Below, piece after piece: positions 46,676-55,194 of a stretch of DNA of 60,459 nucleotides. The stretch is from positions 1-60,459 of the forward strand of contig JAFWWO010000040.1 of assembly GCA_017523325.1 (NCBI GenBank), read 5' to 3'. The DNA comes from Anaerotignum sp. Lineage in GTDB: Bacteria > Bacillota > Clostridia > Lachnospirales > Anaerotignaceae. Each line of letters opens with the position of its first letter. Position 1 is the stretch's first letter. The position numbers and the translations under genes are program-made. Under the pieces are notes generated by a model. The model was not told the origin of the DNA. It did no database searches and saw nothing but the letters and a program-made list of their open reading frames with translations.

Positions 46676-46751
46676 AATAATCCCCTCCTTTTGGATACCC
46701 TTTCACTGTTGCAGTCTTTCCATTTTTCAAAAGCATATCACAAAATAAGCC

Positions 46752-46797
46752 GCTCCGAAATCCCTCTTGCCAGACAAATTCCGAAACGGCTTTTCAT
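46752..46797 (-). terminator. Weak terminator-like hairpin after the LysM-G5 gene
   Basis: AAGCCG/CGGCTT outer arms and a large loop, followed by a short T tract on the minus strand. The stem is short, so confidence is low. Confidence 0.35.
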
Positions 46798-46826
46798 TTT
46801 TCTGCTTTCGTCCCATTGGTTCGAGG

Positions 46827-47909
46827 TTATTTTGTGCCTTTCACGATAATTTCCGGCACTGCCTCTGTAATCACTTCTTTGGAGATTTCCTTTTCTTCCG
46901 TCACCTCACCGTTGATACGGGTGATTTGGATGATGCTTTTCTTCTGTCCCGCCTTCCCCTGCTGCACTACCTTCTGATAACTGGAAGGCTTTGTATCGTC
47001 ATACCGGGTCTGGTAGGTTTTGGGCTCTACCGCCGTCAATTCTTGGGTCTCCACAGATTTCACGGATATTTTCGGCTTTTGCACCGGCACATTGATGACC
47101 TGCCCCACATGAATGGTTTTTCTCAGGTCCGTTCCGGCATTCAGCTCCAAAAGCCGCTCTACCGTAGTTTCAAAATGATTTGCAATACGGTAAAGGGCAT
47201 CGCCGGTCTGCACCGTATAGCTTTGTGTCGCCTCGGTAGTGGCCTCCAATACGGCAATGGCCGCCTCCTGCTCCAAAATCTCCGAGGACTCTACAAATTC
47301 ATTGGCAATCTCCACATTCTCTACCCAGCTGATTTTTGCATCTTCCCCGATGCCCTCCTCCGGCAATAAATCCGCCTGCACCTGCTGTAAAACGGCCTCC
47401 GCCTGTTCTTTATTGGCAAGAACGGCCACTTTCCCGCCGTCCACCATAATCACTGCGGCATCTACCTTATAGGTCACCATATTGCGGATTTTGGGCAGCA
47501 AATGCTCCATGGTGCAAACGTCCTTCTCATTCTTGGAGCCGATATGTACGCCTTCCGTAGTGATGGCTTCGTTCAGCTGTACCTTAGAGCCGACAATACT
47601 CTCCAGCTGGCTTTCGATGGTTTTGGTCAAGTCCTCCGCCTTCACGGAGCGTCCCTCCAAAATACCTACATTTTCCTCCGCTACATAAACAACGGTACCG
47701 TTTTTTCTGACAAATAAAAATATGATAAACAGAACCACCAGCGCACCAATCAGATACAGCGTATTCCGTTTGGGAAGGGGTCTCCTTCCGCCGGACTGCT
47801 TTTGCTTTTTACCGCCTGCTGCTCTGTCTTTTTTGCCTTTATCGCCTTTCCCTCCGCCATAGGGTGTCCGTTCCTCTCGGGTCGGGAATATTCCGTTTTG
47901 TTCTGCCAC
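46827..47909 (-). CDS. LysM and G5 domain cell-wall protein, membrane anchored
   Basis: 360 residues. A Lys/Gly-rich cytosolic N terminus (GGGKGDKGKKDRAAGGKKQK) precedes one transmembrane helix (about 49-67, LIGALVVLFIIFLFVRK). An extracytoplasmic region with two similar alpha/beta parts is followed by a LysM (about 233-277, YTVQTGDALYRIANHFETTV) and a G5 domain (from about 280; KTYQTRYDDTKPSSYQKVVQ and QITRINGEVTEEKEISKEVI). The layout is that of LysM-G5-M23 endopeptidases but the M23 domain is absent, so it is likely a wall-binding protein. GTG 47909 is chosen because AGAGGGGG lies 7 nt upstream; the frame extends to 47984. A WalR-type box lies upstream. Confidence 0.85.
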   Translation of the reverse strand: MAEQNGIFPTREERTPYGGGKGDKGKKDRAAGGKKQKQSGGRRPLPKRNTLYLIGALVVLFIIFLFVRKNGTVVYVAEENVGILEGRSVKAEDLTKTIESQLESIVGSKVQLNEAITTEGVHIGSKNEKDVCTMEHLLPKIRNMVTYKVDAAVIMVDGGKVAVLANKEQAEAVLQQVQADLLPEEGIGEDAKISWVENVEIANEFVESSEILEQEAAIAVLEATTEATQSYTVQTGDALYRIANHFETTVERLLELNAGTDLRKTIHVGQVINVPVQKPKISVKSVETQELTAVEPKTYQTRYDDTKPSSYQKVVQQGKAGQKKSIIQITRINGEVTEEKEISKEVITEAVPEIIVKGTK

Positions 47910-47955
47910 AGGGCTTCCCCCTCTCGTTCCAAAAATCGACAAACTGCCTATTTCT

Positions 47956-48025
47956 ATTTTATGCCATCGCCCCTCGGATTGCAAGCAAAAGCCAAAAATT
48001 GCTCCAACTGTAATAAAACTGTAAG
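47956..48025 (-). promoter_or_regulatory. Promoter and WalR-type box of the LysM-G5 gene
   Basis: TTGCAA (47979-47984), a 17-nt spacer and TAAAAT (47956-47961) form a promoter toward the gene at 47909. Upstream, TGTAATAAAACTGTAAG (48009-48025, plus-strand orientation) gives two TGTAA half-sites with the exact 5-nt gap; only the last base departs from the TGTWAH-N5-TGTWAH consensus. WalR control of a wall-binding protein would be logical but is inferred. Confidence 0.55.
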
Positions 48026-48076
48026 GATTTTTCCGCCCAAGCTACCGTTTTTCCATACTGCCGTAAAATAAAAAAA

Positions 48077-48108
48077 GAATACCCGCTGTCTTTGGGGCAG
48101 AGGTATTC
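48077..48108 (-). terminator. Terminator of the ispE-gntR unit
   Basis: GAATACC/GGGTATTC arms with inner CTG/CAG pairing and a following T tract, about 10 nt after the stop at 48118. Confidence 0.85.
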
Positions 48109-48117
48109 CTTTCGTTT

Positions 48118-48792
48118 TTATTTATTTTGCAGCAGGCGTAAAATGGTTTCCATCTGATACTTGATATGCCCCTGTGCCATAGCCATACCCTGGGCGGCAT
48201 CATGGGTTTCAATGGCACGCAACAGCCTTCTGTGGTGCGCCACCACCGTCGCCATAGAAGTATCGTTTTTCGCCTGTGCCATGCGATAGCGATACAGCTG
48301 TACCCGCAGATTACGGAATATCTGAATCAGCTTATCGTTTTCTGTGGCCTCGAAAATCAAATCATGAAATTCCTCGTCAATATCCACAAAACGCTCTACA
48401 TCATTTTCCGCCACAGCCTTTTCAAAATCCACCAGCAGGTTTCGCAGCTCCTGTATTTTATCCTCTTTCATCTTTTGGCAGGCCAGAGAGGTGGCAAGGC
48501 TTTCCAGTGCGCTTCTGATTTCCAAAATATTGATGATATCCTTTTCGCTCATATCCAACACCTGTGCGCCTTTTCTGGGTACCAGCTGCACCAGATTTTC
48601 CAGCTCCAGCATACGCAGTGCTTCCCGGACAGGGGTACGGCTTACGCCCAGCTTTTCCGCCAGCTGGTTTTCCATCAGCCTTTCGCCGGGAGCCAATTTC
48701 CCTGTCAAAATCGCATCTCGCAGGGTGTTAAATACCACATCTCGCAAGGGTAAGTATTCATTCGTGTTGATATTGAAATTCATGTCAGCCAT
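48118..48792 (-). CDS. GntR family transcriptional regulator, FadR (FCD) subfamily
   Basis: 224 residues. The N-terminal winged helix has LRDAILTGKLAPGERLMENQ and LGVSRTPVREALRMLELENL. The all-helical FCD effector domain follows, with IRSALESLATSLACQKMKED, DEEFHDLIFEATENDKLI and AHHRRLLRAIETHDAAQGMA, including the metal-type Asp/His positions. Effector unknown; such proteins usually answer to organic acids. It overlaps the end of ispE by 8 nt and is thus cotranscribed with it. It closely resembles the GntR gene that follows ispE in other Clostridia, so linkage rather than function may explain the pair. Confidence 0.92.
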   Translation of the reverse strand: MADMNFNINTNEYLPLRDVVFNTLRDAILTGKLAPGERLMENQLAEKLGVSRTPVREALRMLELENLVQLVPRKGAQVLDMSEKDIINILEIRSALESLATSLACQKMKEDKIQELRNLLVDFEKAVAENDVERFVDIDEEFHDLIFEATENDKLIQIFRNLRVQLYRYRMAQAKNDTSMATVVAHHRRLLRAIETHDAAQGMAMAQGHIKYQMETILRLLQNK

Positions 48793-49687
48793 TTTGCCGC
48801 TCTCCTTTCCGCTCTCTCGCTACCCGATATGTTTTTGTTACCAGCACATCACGCAGGTGAAATTCCTGCCGAATAGCCATCGCAGCCGCCTTCGCCATTG
48901 CCTGCTCCTCAAACAACGCAAATACCGTCGGCCCGCTGCCGCTCATCAAAGCACCCAAAGCGCCTAATTCCAACAGCCTTCCTTTCATTTTCCCAATGGT
49001 CGGGTGCATAGGAATGGTGACGCTTTCCAATACATTACACAACAGACCGCCCATTTTCGGCAAATCCCCCGCCGCCATGGCTTGCAGCATACCCTCCGTA
49101 TCGGGATGCTCCGTCACCTCCTGCCAGCGCAGCCCTTTATACACCGCCGCCGTAGATACACTCACCGGCAGTTTTGCCAAAACCACATGACAAACGGGGC
49201 AGGGGCAGGGAGTTTCCGTCAATTTGTCGCCTACGCCCTCCGCCAATACTGTTCCCCGACGGATACAATAGGGAATATCCGACCCCAGCTCTCCCCCAAT
49301 CTCCTCCAACTGTTTTTGGGAAAGCCGCAATCCGAATAATCGATTCATACCGACCAAAACCGCCGCGCAATCGGCACTGCCGCCGGCAAGGCCTGCCGCC
49401 ACGGGAATCCGCTTGTCAATTTGTATAAAAACACCCTCGGCAATCCCAAACCGCTCCCGCATCAGTGCCGCTGCCTTCCACGCCAGATTTCTTTCATCTG
49501 TCGGCAGCCAGAACAGATTGGTTTTTAGCTTAATTTCGGACTTTTCCAGCTTTTTCATATAAACCCCGTCATACAACGCCACTGTCTGCATAATGGTACG
49601 CAGTTCATGATAGCCGTCCTCTCGTTTTCCCGTCACATCTAATGTGAGATTGATTTTTGCTCTTGCTTTGAGCCGTACTTCCTTCAC
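48785..49687 (-). CDS. ispE: IspE, 4-diphosphocytidyl-2-C-methyl-D-erythritol kinase
   Basis: 300 residues, GHMP kinase family. The N-terminal motif is LKARAKINLTLDVTGKREDGYHEL, the ATP loop is PVAAGLAGGSADCAAVLVGM, and the C-terminal motif is GALGALMSGSGPTVFALFEE. It phosphorylates CDP-ME in the MEP isoprenoid pathway, which supplies undecaprenyl carrier for wall synthesis. GTG 49687 starts the protein with GGGAAGG just upstream. Confidence 0.95.
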   Translation of the reverse strand: MKEVRLKARAKINLTLDVTGKREDGYHELRTIMQTVALYDGVYMKKLEKSEIKLKTNLFWLPTDERNLAWKAAALMRERFGIAEGVFIQIDKRIPVAAGLAGGSADCAAVLVGMNRLFGLRLSQKQLEEIGGELGSDIPYCIRRGTVLAEGVGDKLTETPCPCPVCHVVLAKLPVSVSTAAVYKGLRWQEVTEHPDTEGMLQAMAAGDLPKMGGLLCNVLESVTIPMHPTIGKMKGRLLELGALGALMSGSGPTVFALFEEQAMAKAAAMAIRQEFHLRDVLVTKTYRVARERKGERQNG

Positions 49688-49817
49688 AGGCCTTCCCTCG
49701 TTTTTTCTATACTGTATACAACATTTTCTTCATTTTATCCCATTCTTCGCAAAGGTGCAACTGCCATATTTCACAAAATTCCCTTATGTTCACAATGCCA
49801 CAAACATTCCCGCAAAA

Positions 49818-49857
49818 AAAGACCGATGGAGCCGATTCAGCCATCAGTCTTTTTTCC
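49818..49857 (-). terminator. Terminator overlapping the end of the HD-domain gene
   Basis: AAAAAAGAC-GATGG and CCATC-GTCTTTTTT arms, ten-nt loop, T tail; it includes the last codons of the gene ending at 49844. Confidence 0.8.
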
Positions 49858-50323
49858 GTCTTTTCTTTTTTTGTAAGGTTTCCTGCACCGCAGAAATTTT
49901 ATCCGCCACACAAACCAACAGGCTCTCCTTATACTTCGGCGGCGTAATATTCAGGGGGAACATATGCTTACGGATAATATCCCGCTCCTTGTGTGTCAGA
50001 GAAAAATCCCTATGGGCAAAGGATTCCGCCCTTCTGGCATGGGTAAACCCATGAAACCGATGGTCCGGATCCTTCACATGCCAATCGTATAAATAATAAT
50101 CATGGAGCAAGGCACCCCGCACCAACGCCCGCTTATCCACGGATACATTGAGCCGCTCCGCCAACAGAAGGCTCCAATACGCCACCCGCAGAGAATGATG
50201 AAACAGGCTGACCTTACCATGCTGTGTGATATTTTTGTTCTCCCGCATGGAGGCGGAACGCAGAATATCCTTCCCGTACAGACGAATGTCAGCACCCACC
50301 GCTTCGGCTTTTTTTCTTTTCAT
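49844..50323 (-). CDS. HD-domain phosphohydrolase-like protein
   Basis: 159 residues. The metal-binding HD pattern is visible: first His in LFHHSLRVAYWSLLLAERLN, the HD pair in GALLHDYYLYDWH, later His residues in HGFTHARRAESFAHRDF, and the distal Asp in LLVCVADKISAVQETL. The family hydrolyses nucleotides or phosphate esters; substrate unknown. The tail is very basic (KKKRRKKD). ATG 50323 follows AAAGGAGGGG; an in-frame start at 50362 is less likely. Confidence 0.88.
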   Translation of the reverse strand: MKRKKAEAVGADIRLYGKDILRSASMRENKNITQHGKVSLFHHSLRVAYWSLLLAERLNVSVDKRALVRGALLHDYYLYDWHVKDPDHRFHGFTHARRAESFAHRDFSLTHKERDIIRKHMFPLNITPPKYKESLLVCVADKISAVQETLQKKKRRKKD

Positions 50324-50513
50324 AGTTCCCCTCCTTTCTCTATCATTATGATACCCCTGCATTCTTTTTCTTACAAGAAAAGATCTCTTTCATTTTTCTT
50401 ACGGTTTTCATAATATTTCTTGTGAATTTATGAAAAATTCAAAAAAGGTGGTTCTCTTCCCCGTTTTGGTATTATAATAGAGAAAAACAGTGGAAAGAAA
50501 GGAGGCAGACGTG

Positions 50514-51587
50514 ATGCGAAATTTTTACGAAAAGAATAAACAGTCCCTTTTGGATTTGACGCTGTTGATCGGTGCAATCATATTTTGTTTCCTGTTCTTT
50601 CGGTATCTTTTTGTCATTTTTCTGCCCTTTCTTGCAGGCTGGCTTTTGAGCCTGCTGTTCTCCCCCTTGGCGGACAAGCTGCAAAAACACGGCATTCCCC
50701 GAGGCATCGGGGCTTTGCTGGGTATTTTTCTCCTGCTGGCTTTATTGGGGCTTCTGGGCTTTTGGTTCGGCACCGGCATACAGCAGAAGCTGACGGATTT
50801 TTCGGAAAACCTCCCGAATTACATGAAAGCTCTGGAACAGCAGTTGACCGCCTTTTGGGCGCAGTTTGATGCTTTGCGGGAGCAGATGCCCATGCAGTTA
50901 CAGGAAGGCTTTTTACGTCTGCAACAGGATTTTTCCAATATCCTGCTTTCCATCGTCAGAAAAAGCGGTTCCTCCTCATTGTTTTCCACAGTACCACAAT
51001 TTCTGCTGGGCTTTTTCGTAGCCATGATTTCCGCCTATTTTTTCACGAAGGATAAAGCGGCAATCCATCAGGTTTATCTGACCCATGTGGCACCCTTATT
51101 GGGGCTTTCTGTGGAAACCACAAAAAAAGAGTTAAAGACCTCCCTTTGGGGTTATTGCAAAACACAGCTGATTTTGATGCTCTATACCTTTGGCATCTGC
51201 ATTGCAGGGCTGCTGCTCCTGCGCTCGCCCCATGCCTTGCTTTTGAGCATCGTAATTGCTTTGATTGATGCACTGCCTTTCTTCGGCAGTGGGTTTATAC
51301 TCTGGCCGGGGGCGATTTTCCATCTATTGGCAGGGAATACCTTCCTTGCCATCGGCTATTTGGCCATTTATGTCATCATACAAATCATGCGGCAAATCAT
51401 GCAGCCCAAAGTATTGGGCACACAAATCGGTCTGCATCCCTTGCTGACGCTGTTTTCCATGTATTTCGGACTTCGTTGTATCGGCGTTTGGGGATTGATT
51501 TTAGGACCCATTATCGCCGTATTGCTGAAAGCCTTTTTCCGGCTGCGAAAGGAACAGGCAGAGATTACTTCCGGCTCAAAGCATTGA
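50514..51587 (+). CDS. ytvI: YtvI-type sporulation membrane protein, AI-2E transporter family
   Basis: 357 residues with about eight hydrophobic segments. N-terminal LPFLAGWLLSLLFSPLADKL, a long extracytoplasmic amphipathic stretch (about 85-150), then CKTQLILMLYTFGICIAGLL, IALIDALPFFGSGFILWPGA and RQIMQPKVLGTQIGLHPLLT are the UPF0118/AI-2E signature. YtvI is a sporulation-associated member in Bacillus; transport substrate is unknown. AAAGGAGG lies 8-9 nt before ATG 50514; the GTG at 50511 is an alternative. It suggests a spore-forming lineage but does not prove sporulation. Confidence 0.9.
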   Translation: MRNFYEKNKQSLLDLTLLIGAIIFCFLFFRYLFVIFLPFLAGWLLSLLFSPLADKLQKHGIPRGIGALLGIFLLLALLGLLGFWFGTGIQQKLTDFSENLPNYMKALEQQLTAFWAQFDALREQMPMQLQEGFLRLQQDFSNILLSIVRKSGSSSLFSTVPQFLLGFFVAMISAYFFTKDKAAIHQVYLTHVAPLLGLSVETTKKELKTSLWGYCKTQLILMLYTFGICIAGLLLLRSPHALLLSIVIALIDALPFFGSGFILWPGAIFHLLAGNTFLAIGYLAIYVIIQIMRQIMQPKVLGTQIGLHPLLTLFSMYFGLRCIGVWGLILGPIIAVLLKAFFRLRKEQAEITSGSKH

Positions 51588-51620
51588 TTTCGCTTCTAAA
51601 ACCGAAAGGAGGTATGCCAT

Positions 51621-51763
51621 ATGCTGTGTCCATTTTGCAATCAAGAGATACAATCCTGTTGCCGCCCTCTCCCCTGCGTGCTCCCGGCGTGCCCGTCGTG
51701 CGTCCTACGGCATATTGCTGTCAGGCGTGCCGAAAAATCATCATAGAATACAATGCAGAATAA
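51621..51763 (+). pseudogene. Remnant of a small two-CxxC zinc-ribbon protein (DUF6487-like)
   Basis: AAAGGAGG precedes ATG 51621, which encodes MLCPFCNQEIQ, the first CxxC knuckle of a small zinc-ribbon family. That frame then becomes Cys/Pro/Arg-rich and stops near 51746. In the next frame the sequence reads DTILLPPSPLRAPGVPV and then TAYCCQACRKIIIEY, the usual second knuckle and tail of the same family, ending at 51763. A frameshift plus loss of some 20 codons near 51650 would explain both parts. I recall the family from memory, so its name is tentative. Confidence 0.5.
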
Positions 51764-51769
51764 AAAAAA

Positions 51770-51796
51770 GCGTTCCCGATATATCATCGAGAACGC
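51770..51796. terminator. Terminator between the zinc-ribbon remnant and dpaL
   Basis: GCGTTC/GAACGC arms with inner CGAT/ATCG pairing; A/T runs on both sides suit both converging genes. Confidence 0.75.
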
Positions 51797-51820
51797 CGTT
51801 TGTTTTTTATGCGAACACAT

Positions 51821-53044
51821 TTATAAGCGGTCAATTTTTTTCGGATAAAGCCCATCCCAAACAATGCGGCGGTAATTCTCTCTGTCGGTATCGCCTTCGG
51901 TGGAAAAACAGAGAATACGGGAATCTTGATTCAATGCAAGGGCATTTTTCAAATCTCTCAATGCCGGATTGCAAAGCACCTCTGCCACAAAACCAAGCGT
52001 CACCGCTCCGCTTTCACCGGAAATTACTTTTGAATCTCCGGGGAGCGGATTGCCGAGTATCCGCATACCTTGAGCAGCAATATAATCCGGTACGGAAATA
52101 AAATGATCTGCATAATCCCGCAAAACATTCCAGCCGATAGAGCAGGGTTCTCCGCAACACAGCCCTGCCATAATAGAATTCATATCTCCGGTAACAAAAT
52201 GGAGCTGTCCGTCATTTGCTTTCGCAGTCCGATAGATACAATCCGCCTGATTCGGCTCAACAATAATGATAATCGGCCTTTCTGCATCTCCATAAACAGA
52301 AGCGAAATAACCGCAAACCGCACCCGCCATTGCGCCTACGCCTGCCTGTAAGAAGATATGTGTAGGCTTCTCTCCTTTTAACTGCTCGGTTGTTTCATCA
52401 GCCATAGTGGTATACCCTTCCATAATCCAGCCCGGTATTTCTTCATACCCCTCCCATGCGGTATCCTGAACCAATACCCAACCGTATTTATCCTGTCCTT
52501 CTTTTGCCAACCTGACAGCGTCGTCATAATTCCATTCCGTAATAGATGCCTCCGCACCCAAAGCCCGAATATTTTCCAGCCGTTCCGCCGCGCTTCCTTT
52601 TGGCATATAGACCACACTCTTTTGCTTTAAGCGATTTGCCGTCCACGCAACACCACGCCCATGATTTCCGTCCGTTGCCGTAACAAATGTCACCTGCCCT
52701 ATTTTCTGCCTTATATCGGAACCAATCAGCTTTTCGTACGGCAATTCGGCAATATCGACGCCGAGTTTTTTTGCAATATAGTTGCCAATCGTATAACTGC
52801 CGCCAAGCACCTTGAAAGCATTTAATCCAAAACGGTAGCTTTCATCTTTCACGTAAACGGAAGCCACGCCAAGTTTCTTTGCCAAAGCGTTAAGCTCCAC
52901 CAAAGGGGTTTCTTTATATTCCGGGAAACTCCGATGAAAACTGCGGGCTTTTTTTGCGTTTTCCGCCCCGAATCGCTCCGTCGGATAACGCCCCTCTCCG
53001 GTTTTTCTGTGAAAATGAACCGCTTGAATCTTGTCGTTTTCCAT
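51821..53044 (-). CDS. dpaL: Diaminopropionate ammonia-lyase
   Basis: 407 residues, PLP fold type II. The PLP lysine lies in SYRFGLNAFKVLGGSY, the substrate/cofactor loop in TFVTATDGNHGRGVAWTANR, DTAWEGYEEIPGWIMEGYTT, and the glycine loop in IFLQAGVGAMAGAVCGYF; ISGESGAVTLGF lies toward the end. It splits 2,3-diaminopropionate to pyruvate and two ammonia. AAGGGG precedes ATG 53044. No other gene of a known diaminopropionate route lies beside it. It points to amino-acid fermentation. Confidence 0.95.
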   Translation of the reverse strand: MENDKIQAVHFHRKTGEGRYPTERFGAENAKKARSFHRSFPEYKETPLVELNALAKKLGVASVYVKDESYRFGLNAFKVLGGSYTIGNYIAKKLGVDIAELPYEKLIGSDIRQKIGQVTFVTATDGNHGRGVAWTANRLKQKSVVYMPKGSAAERLENIRALGAEASITEWNYDDAVRLAKEGQDKYGWVLVQDTAWEGYEEIPGWIMEGYTTMADETTEQLKGEKPTHIFLQAGVGAMAGAVCGYFASVYGDAERPIIIIVEPNQADCIYRTAKANDGQLHFVTGDMNSIMAGLCCGEPCSIGWNVLRDYADHFISVPDYIAAQGMRILGNPLPGDSKVISGESGAVTLGFVAEVLCNPALRDLKNALALNQDSRILCFSTEGDTDRENYRRIVWDGLYPKKIDRL

Positions 53045-53373
53045 AAAACATCCCCTTCCTTATGGTAAATCGTTCTTTCTCCGCTTTCCAATCCGTTTTC
53101 AGCACAGCATATGCCGAATGCCGTATCCGAATATATCGTAATTCTATTATAAATCAACGCTTCATTCAATCTTTTTTGGCATTTCCAAAACGCCTGCATC
53201 TTCAAAAACAGTGCAAATGCAAAATTGCTGTTTCTCTGCAAAAAAGAGCGGAGGGTGGATAAAGGCATCTCCAGAAAACTTTATCTGTTTTATATATCCG
53301 TACATGGTTCTCTCATTCCGAAAATCCAAAAACTGCAAATCAAGTTCCTGAAATTTGTATAAGAATCCCGCAA
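53045..53373. other. Gap between dpaL and traX-like gene
   Basis: A minus-strand open frame from ATG 53383 to 53162 (73 codons) overlaps the traX end and includes a plausible-looking stretch (YGYIKQIKFSGDAFIHPPLF), but it has no ribosome site and no family I know. A weak dpaL promoter (TTGATT, 16 nt, TATATT) may lie around 53125-53155. I cannot support a gene here. Confidence 0.3.
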
Positions 53374-54027
53374 TCAGCCCCATATTCTTTTGACCGCCAA
53401 AAGTACAAATAAATGAGCGGGATAGAATACATAGAAAAAATATCTGGGCAGTCGGAAGGCGAAGCCTGTTTTTTCTGTGCGACCGGCTCCCTGCAATACA
53501 CCAAAGGAAAAAAGGGATATCATCTGTATCCACGCCCCCGTCATAAAGCCGTAGAGCACCGTTAGCCCCATCTGCCCGTAAAAGCAAAGCACTTGCCGCT
53601 TCTCATATAGTCCAAATACAACTATGGTCGCCACGCCGTACCAGCCATAGCTCATTTTCGCCCAATAGGAGGCCGCCAACAGCACCATTGCCGCCAATCG
53701 CCCCTCCGCGGTTTCCTTTTGCCAAAAATACAGTGCCGCCGCACCCCATGCCAGCATAAACAGCGGATTTGCCTGATTTTTCCCAAACAAAAGCCAATAC
53801 AATGGCTGGGATACTGCCGCCGCCAGTAAAATTCGCCCCAGATACCGCCAAAAGCTATGGGTATACATCACGCCCTGGGCAATGCCAAAGGCAAACAGCG
53901 GGAAAGATAGCCTGCCTATGGCACGAAACCCTATGACTGCGGGAAAAAACACCGCTCCCACATGGTCAATCAGCATAGTCAATGCCGCCAGGATTTGTAT
54001 CCACTGCCGTTGCTTCCCGTTCATCAT
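53374..54027 (-). CDS. TraX family membrane protein
   Basis: 217 residues with about seven transmembrane helices. The TraX signature is clear at the start: QILAALTMLIDHVGAVFFP and AIGRLSFPLFAFGIAQGVMY, and at the end: FFYVFYPAHLFVLLAVKRI. TraX acetylates F-pilin in the F plasmid; chromosomal homologues in Bacillota are putative acyltransferases of unknown target. Its ATG overlaps the cysK stop by 4 nt, so the two are translated together. There is no conjugation gene nearby. Confidence 0.9.
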   Translation of the reverse strand: MMNGKQRQWIQILAALTMLIDHVGAVFFPAVIGFRAIGRLSFPLFAFGIAQGVMYTHSFWRYLGRILLAAAVSQPLYWLLFGKNQANPLFMLAWGAAALYFWQKETAEGRLAAMVLLAASYWAKMSYGWYGVATIVVFGLYEKRQVLCFYGQMGLTVLYGFMTGAWIQMISLFSFGVLQGAGRTEKTGFAFRLPRYFFYVFYPAHLFVLLAVKRIWG

Positions 54028-54956
54028 AGGCTGAACATTTTGGTGGACAGATACCTGTCCCCCGTATCGGGCAACAGTACCACAATGGTTTTCCCTGCAT
54101 TTTCCGACCGTTTTGCTACCTCTGCCGCCGCATAAACAGCCGCTCCGGCGGAAATGCCCGCCAATAAGCCTTCTGCCTGTGCCAGATTACGCCCTGCCTC
54201 ATAAGCCTGCTCATCGGTCACCGTAATGATTTCATCGTAAATCTCTCTATCCAAAATAGAGGGAATAAAATTCGCCCCAATGCCCTGTAAGCCGTGAGGC
54301 CCCGCAATGCCCTTTGTCAGTAAGGGGGATGCAGCAGGCTCCACCCCTACGATTTTCACCTGCGGGTTCTTTTCCTTCAAATACCGCCCCACGCCGGTCA
54401 ATGTACCGCCTGTGCCGATGCCCGCCACAAAAATATCCACCTGACCATCGGTATCTGCATAAATTTCAGGCCCTGTGCTTTCATAATGGGCCAGCGGGTT
54501 CGCCGGATTATCAAACTGTCCGGGGATAAAGGAATTGGGGATTTCTTTTTGCAGTTCCTCCGCCTTTTGCACGGCACCTGCCATGCCTTTCGCCCCTTCT
54601 GTCAGCACCAGTTCCGCACCGAAAGCCGTCATCATCAGGCGGCGTTCCATGCTCATGGTATCCGGCATAACGATGATGGCACGGTAGCCCCGTATGGCCG
54701 CCATCAGGGCAAGCCCGATGCCTGTATTGCCGCTGGTCGGCTCAATAATGGTTGCACCCTTTTGCAAAATGCCAGCTTTTTCCGCCTCCTCAATCATACG
54801 CTTTGCCACTCTATCCTTGGCACTGCCACCGGGATTCAGGGACTCTGCCTTCGCCAGCAGCTTTGCCTTCAGCCCCCATTTTTCCTCCAAGCGCCCCAGT
54901 TCCACCAAGGGCGTTTTCCCGATGATTTCCTCCGCACTTTGATATATATTTGCCAT
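54024..54956 (-). CDS. cysK: Cysteine synthase A (O-acetylserine sulfhydrylase)
   Basis: 310 residues, PLP fold type II. The PLP lysine is in SLNPGGSAKDRVAKRMIEEA, the substrate loop EPTSGNTGIGLALMAA, the phosphate-binding GIGTGGTLTGVGRYLKEK, and the C-terminal LPDTGDRYLSTKMF. It makes cysteine from O-acetylserine and sulfide. AAGGAAGG precedes ATG 54956. No cysE lies in the window. Confidence 0.95.
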   Translation of the reverse strand: MANIYQSAEEIIGKTPLVELGRLEEKWGLKAKLLAKAESLNPGGSAKDRVAKRMIEEAEKAGILQKGATIIEPTSGNTGIGLALMAAIRGYRAIIVMPDTMSMERRLMMTAFGAELVLTEGAKGMAGAVQKAEELQKEIPNSFIPGQFDNPANPLAHYESTGPEIYADTDGQVDIFVAGIGTGGTLTGVGRYLKEKNPQVKIVGVEPAASPLLTKGIAGPHGLQGIGANFIPSILDREIYDEIITVTDEQAYEAGRNLAQAEGLLAGISAGAAVYAAAEVAKRSENAGKTIVVLLPDTGDRYLSTKMFSL

Positions 54957-55194
54957 AACATTACCTTCCTTTCATTGACTGTCTATTTTCATCAGTTTAA
55001 CACAAAAACTGCTGATGTCCAGTTGAAACAGCTGATAATTCTATTAAAATTATATTAAAAGTTGTGTTTTCCCACCGGAGTACCTCCTTCTTTTTTTCGT
55101 TGCTTGTCAATGTTTTTTCTCACTTTCTTCTCTTGTGCCGTCGGTCTTTTTGTGCTACCATTATCCAAGAATATGAGAAAAAGGAGAGCCCATA

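Noticed and set aside
53162..53383. 73-codon minus-strand frame downstream of the traX-like gene
   Set aside because: No ribosome site, overlaps the traX end and matches no family I know; kept only as a note on the gap.
54957..55194. Riboswitch or T-box in the cysK-map intergenic region
   Set aside because: No conserved T-box or S-box sequence elements could be seen; the region looks like two divergent leaders.
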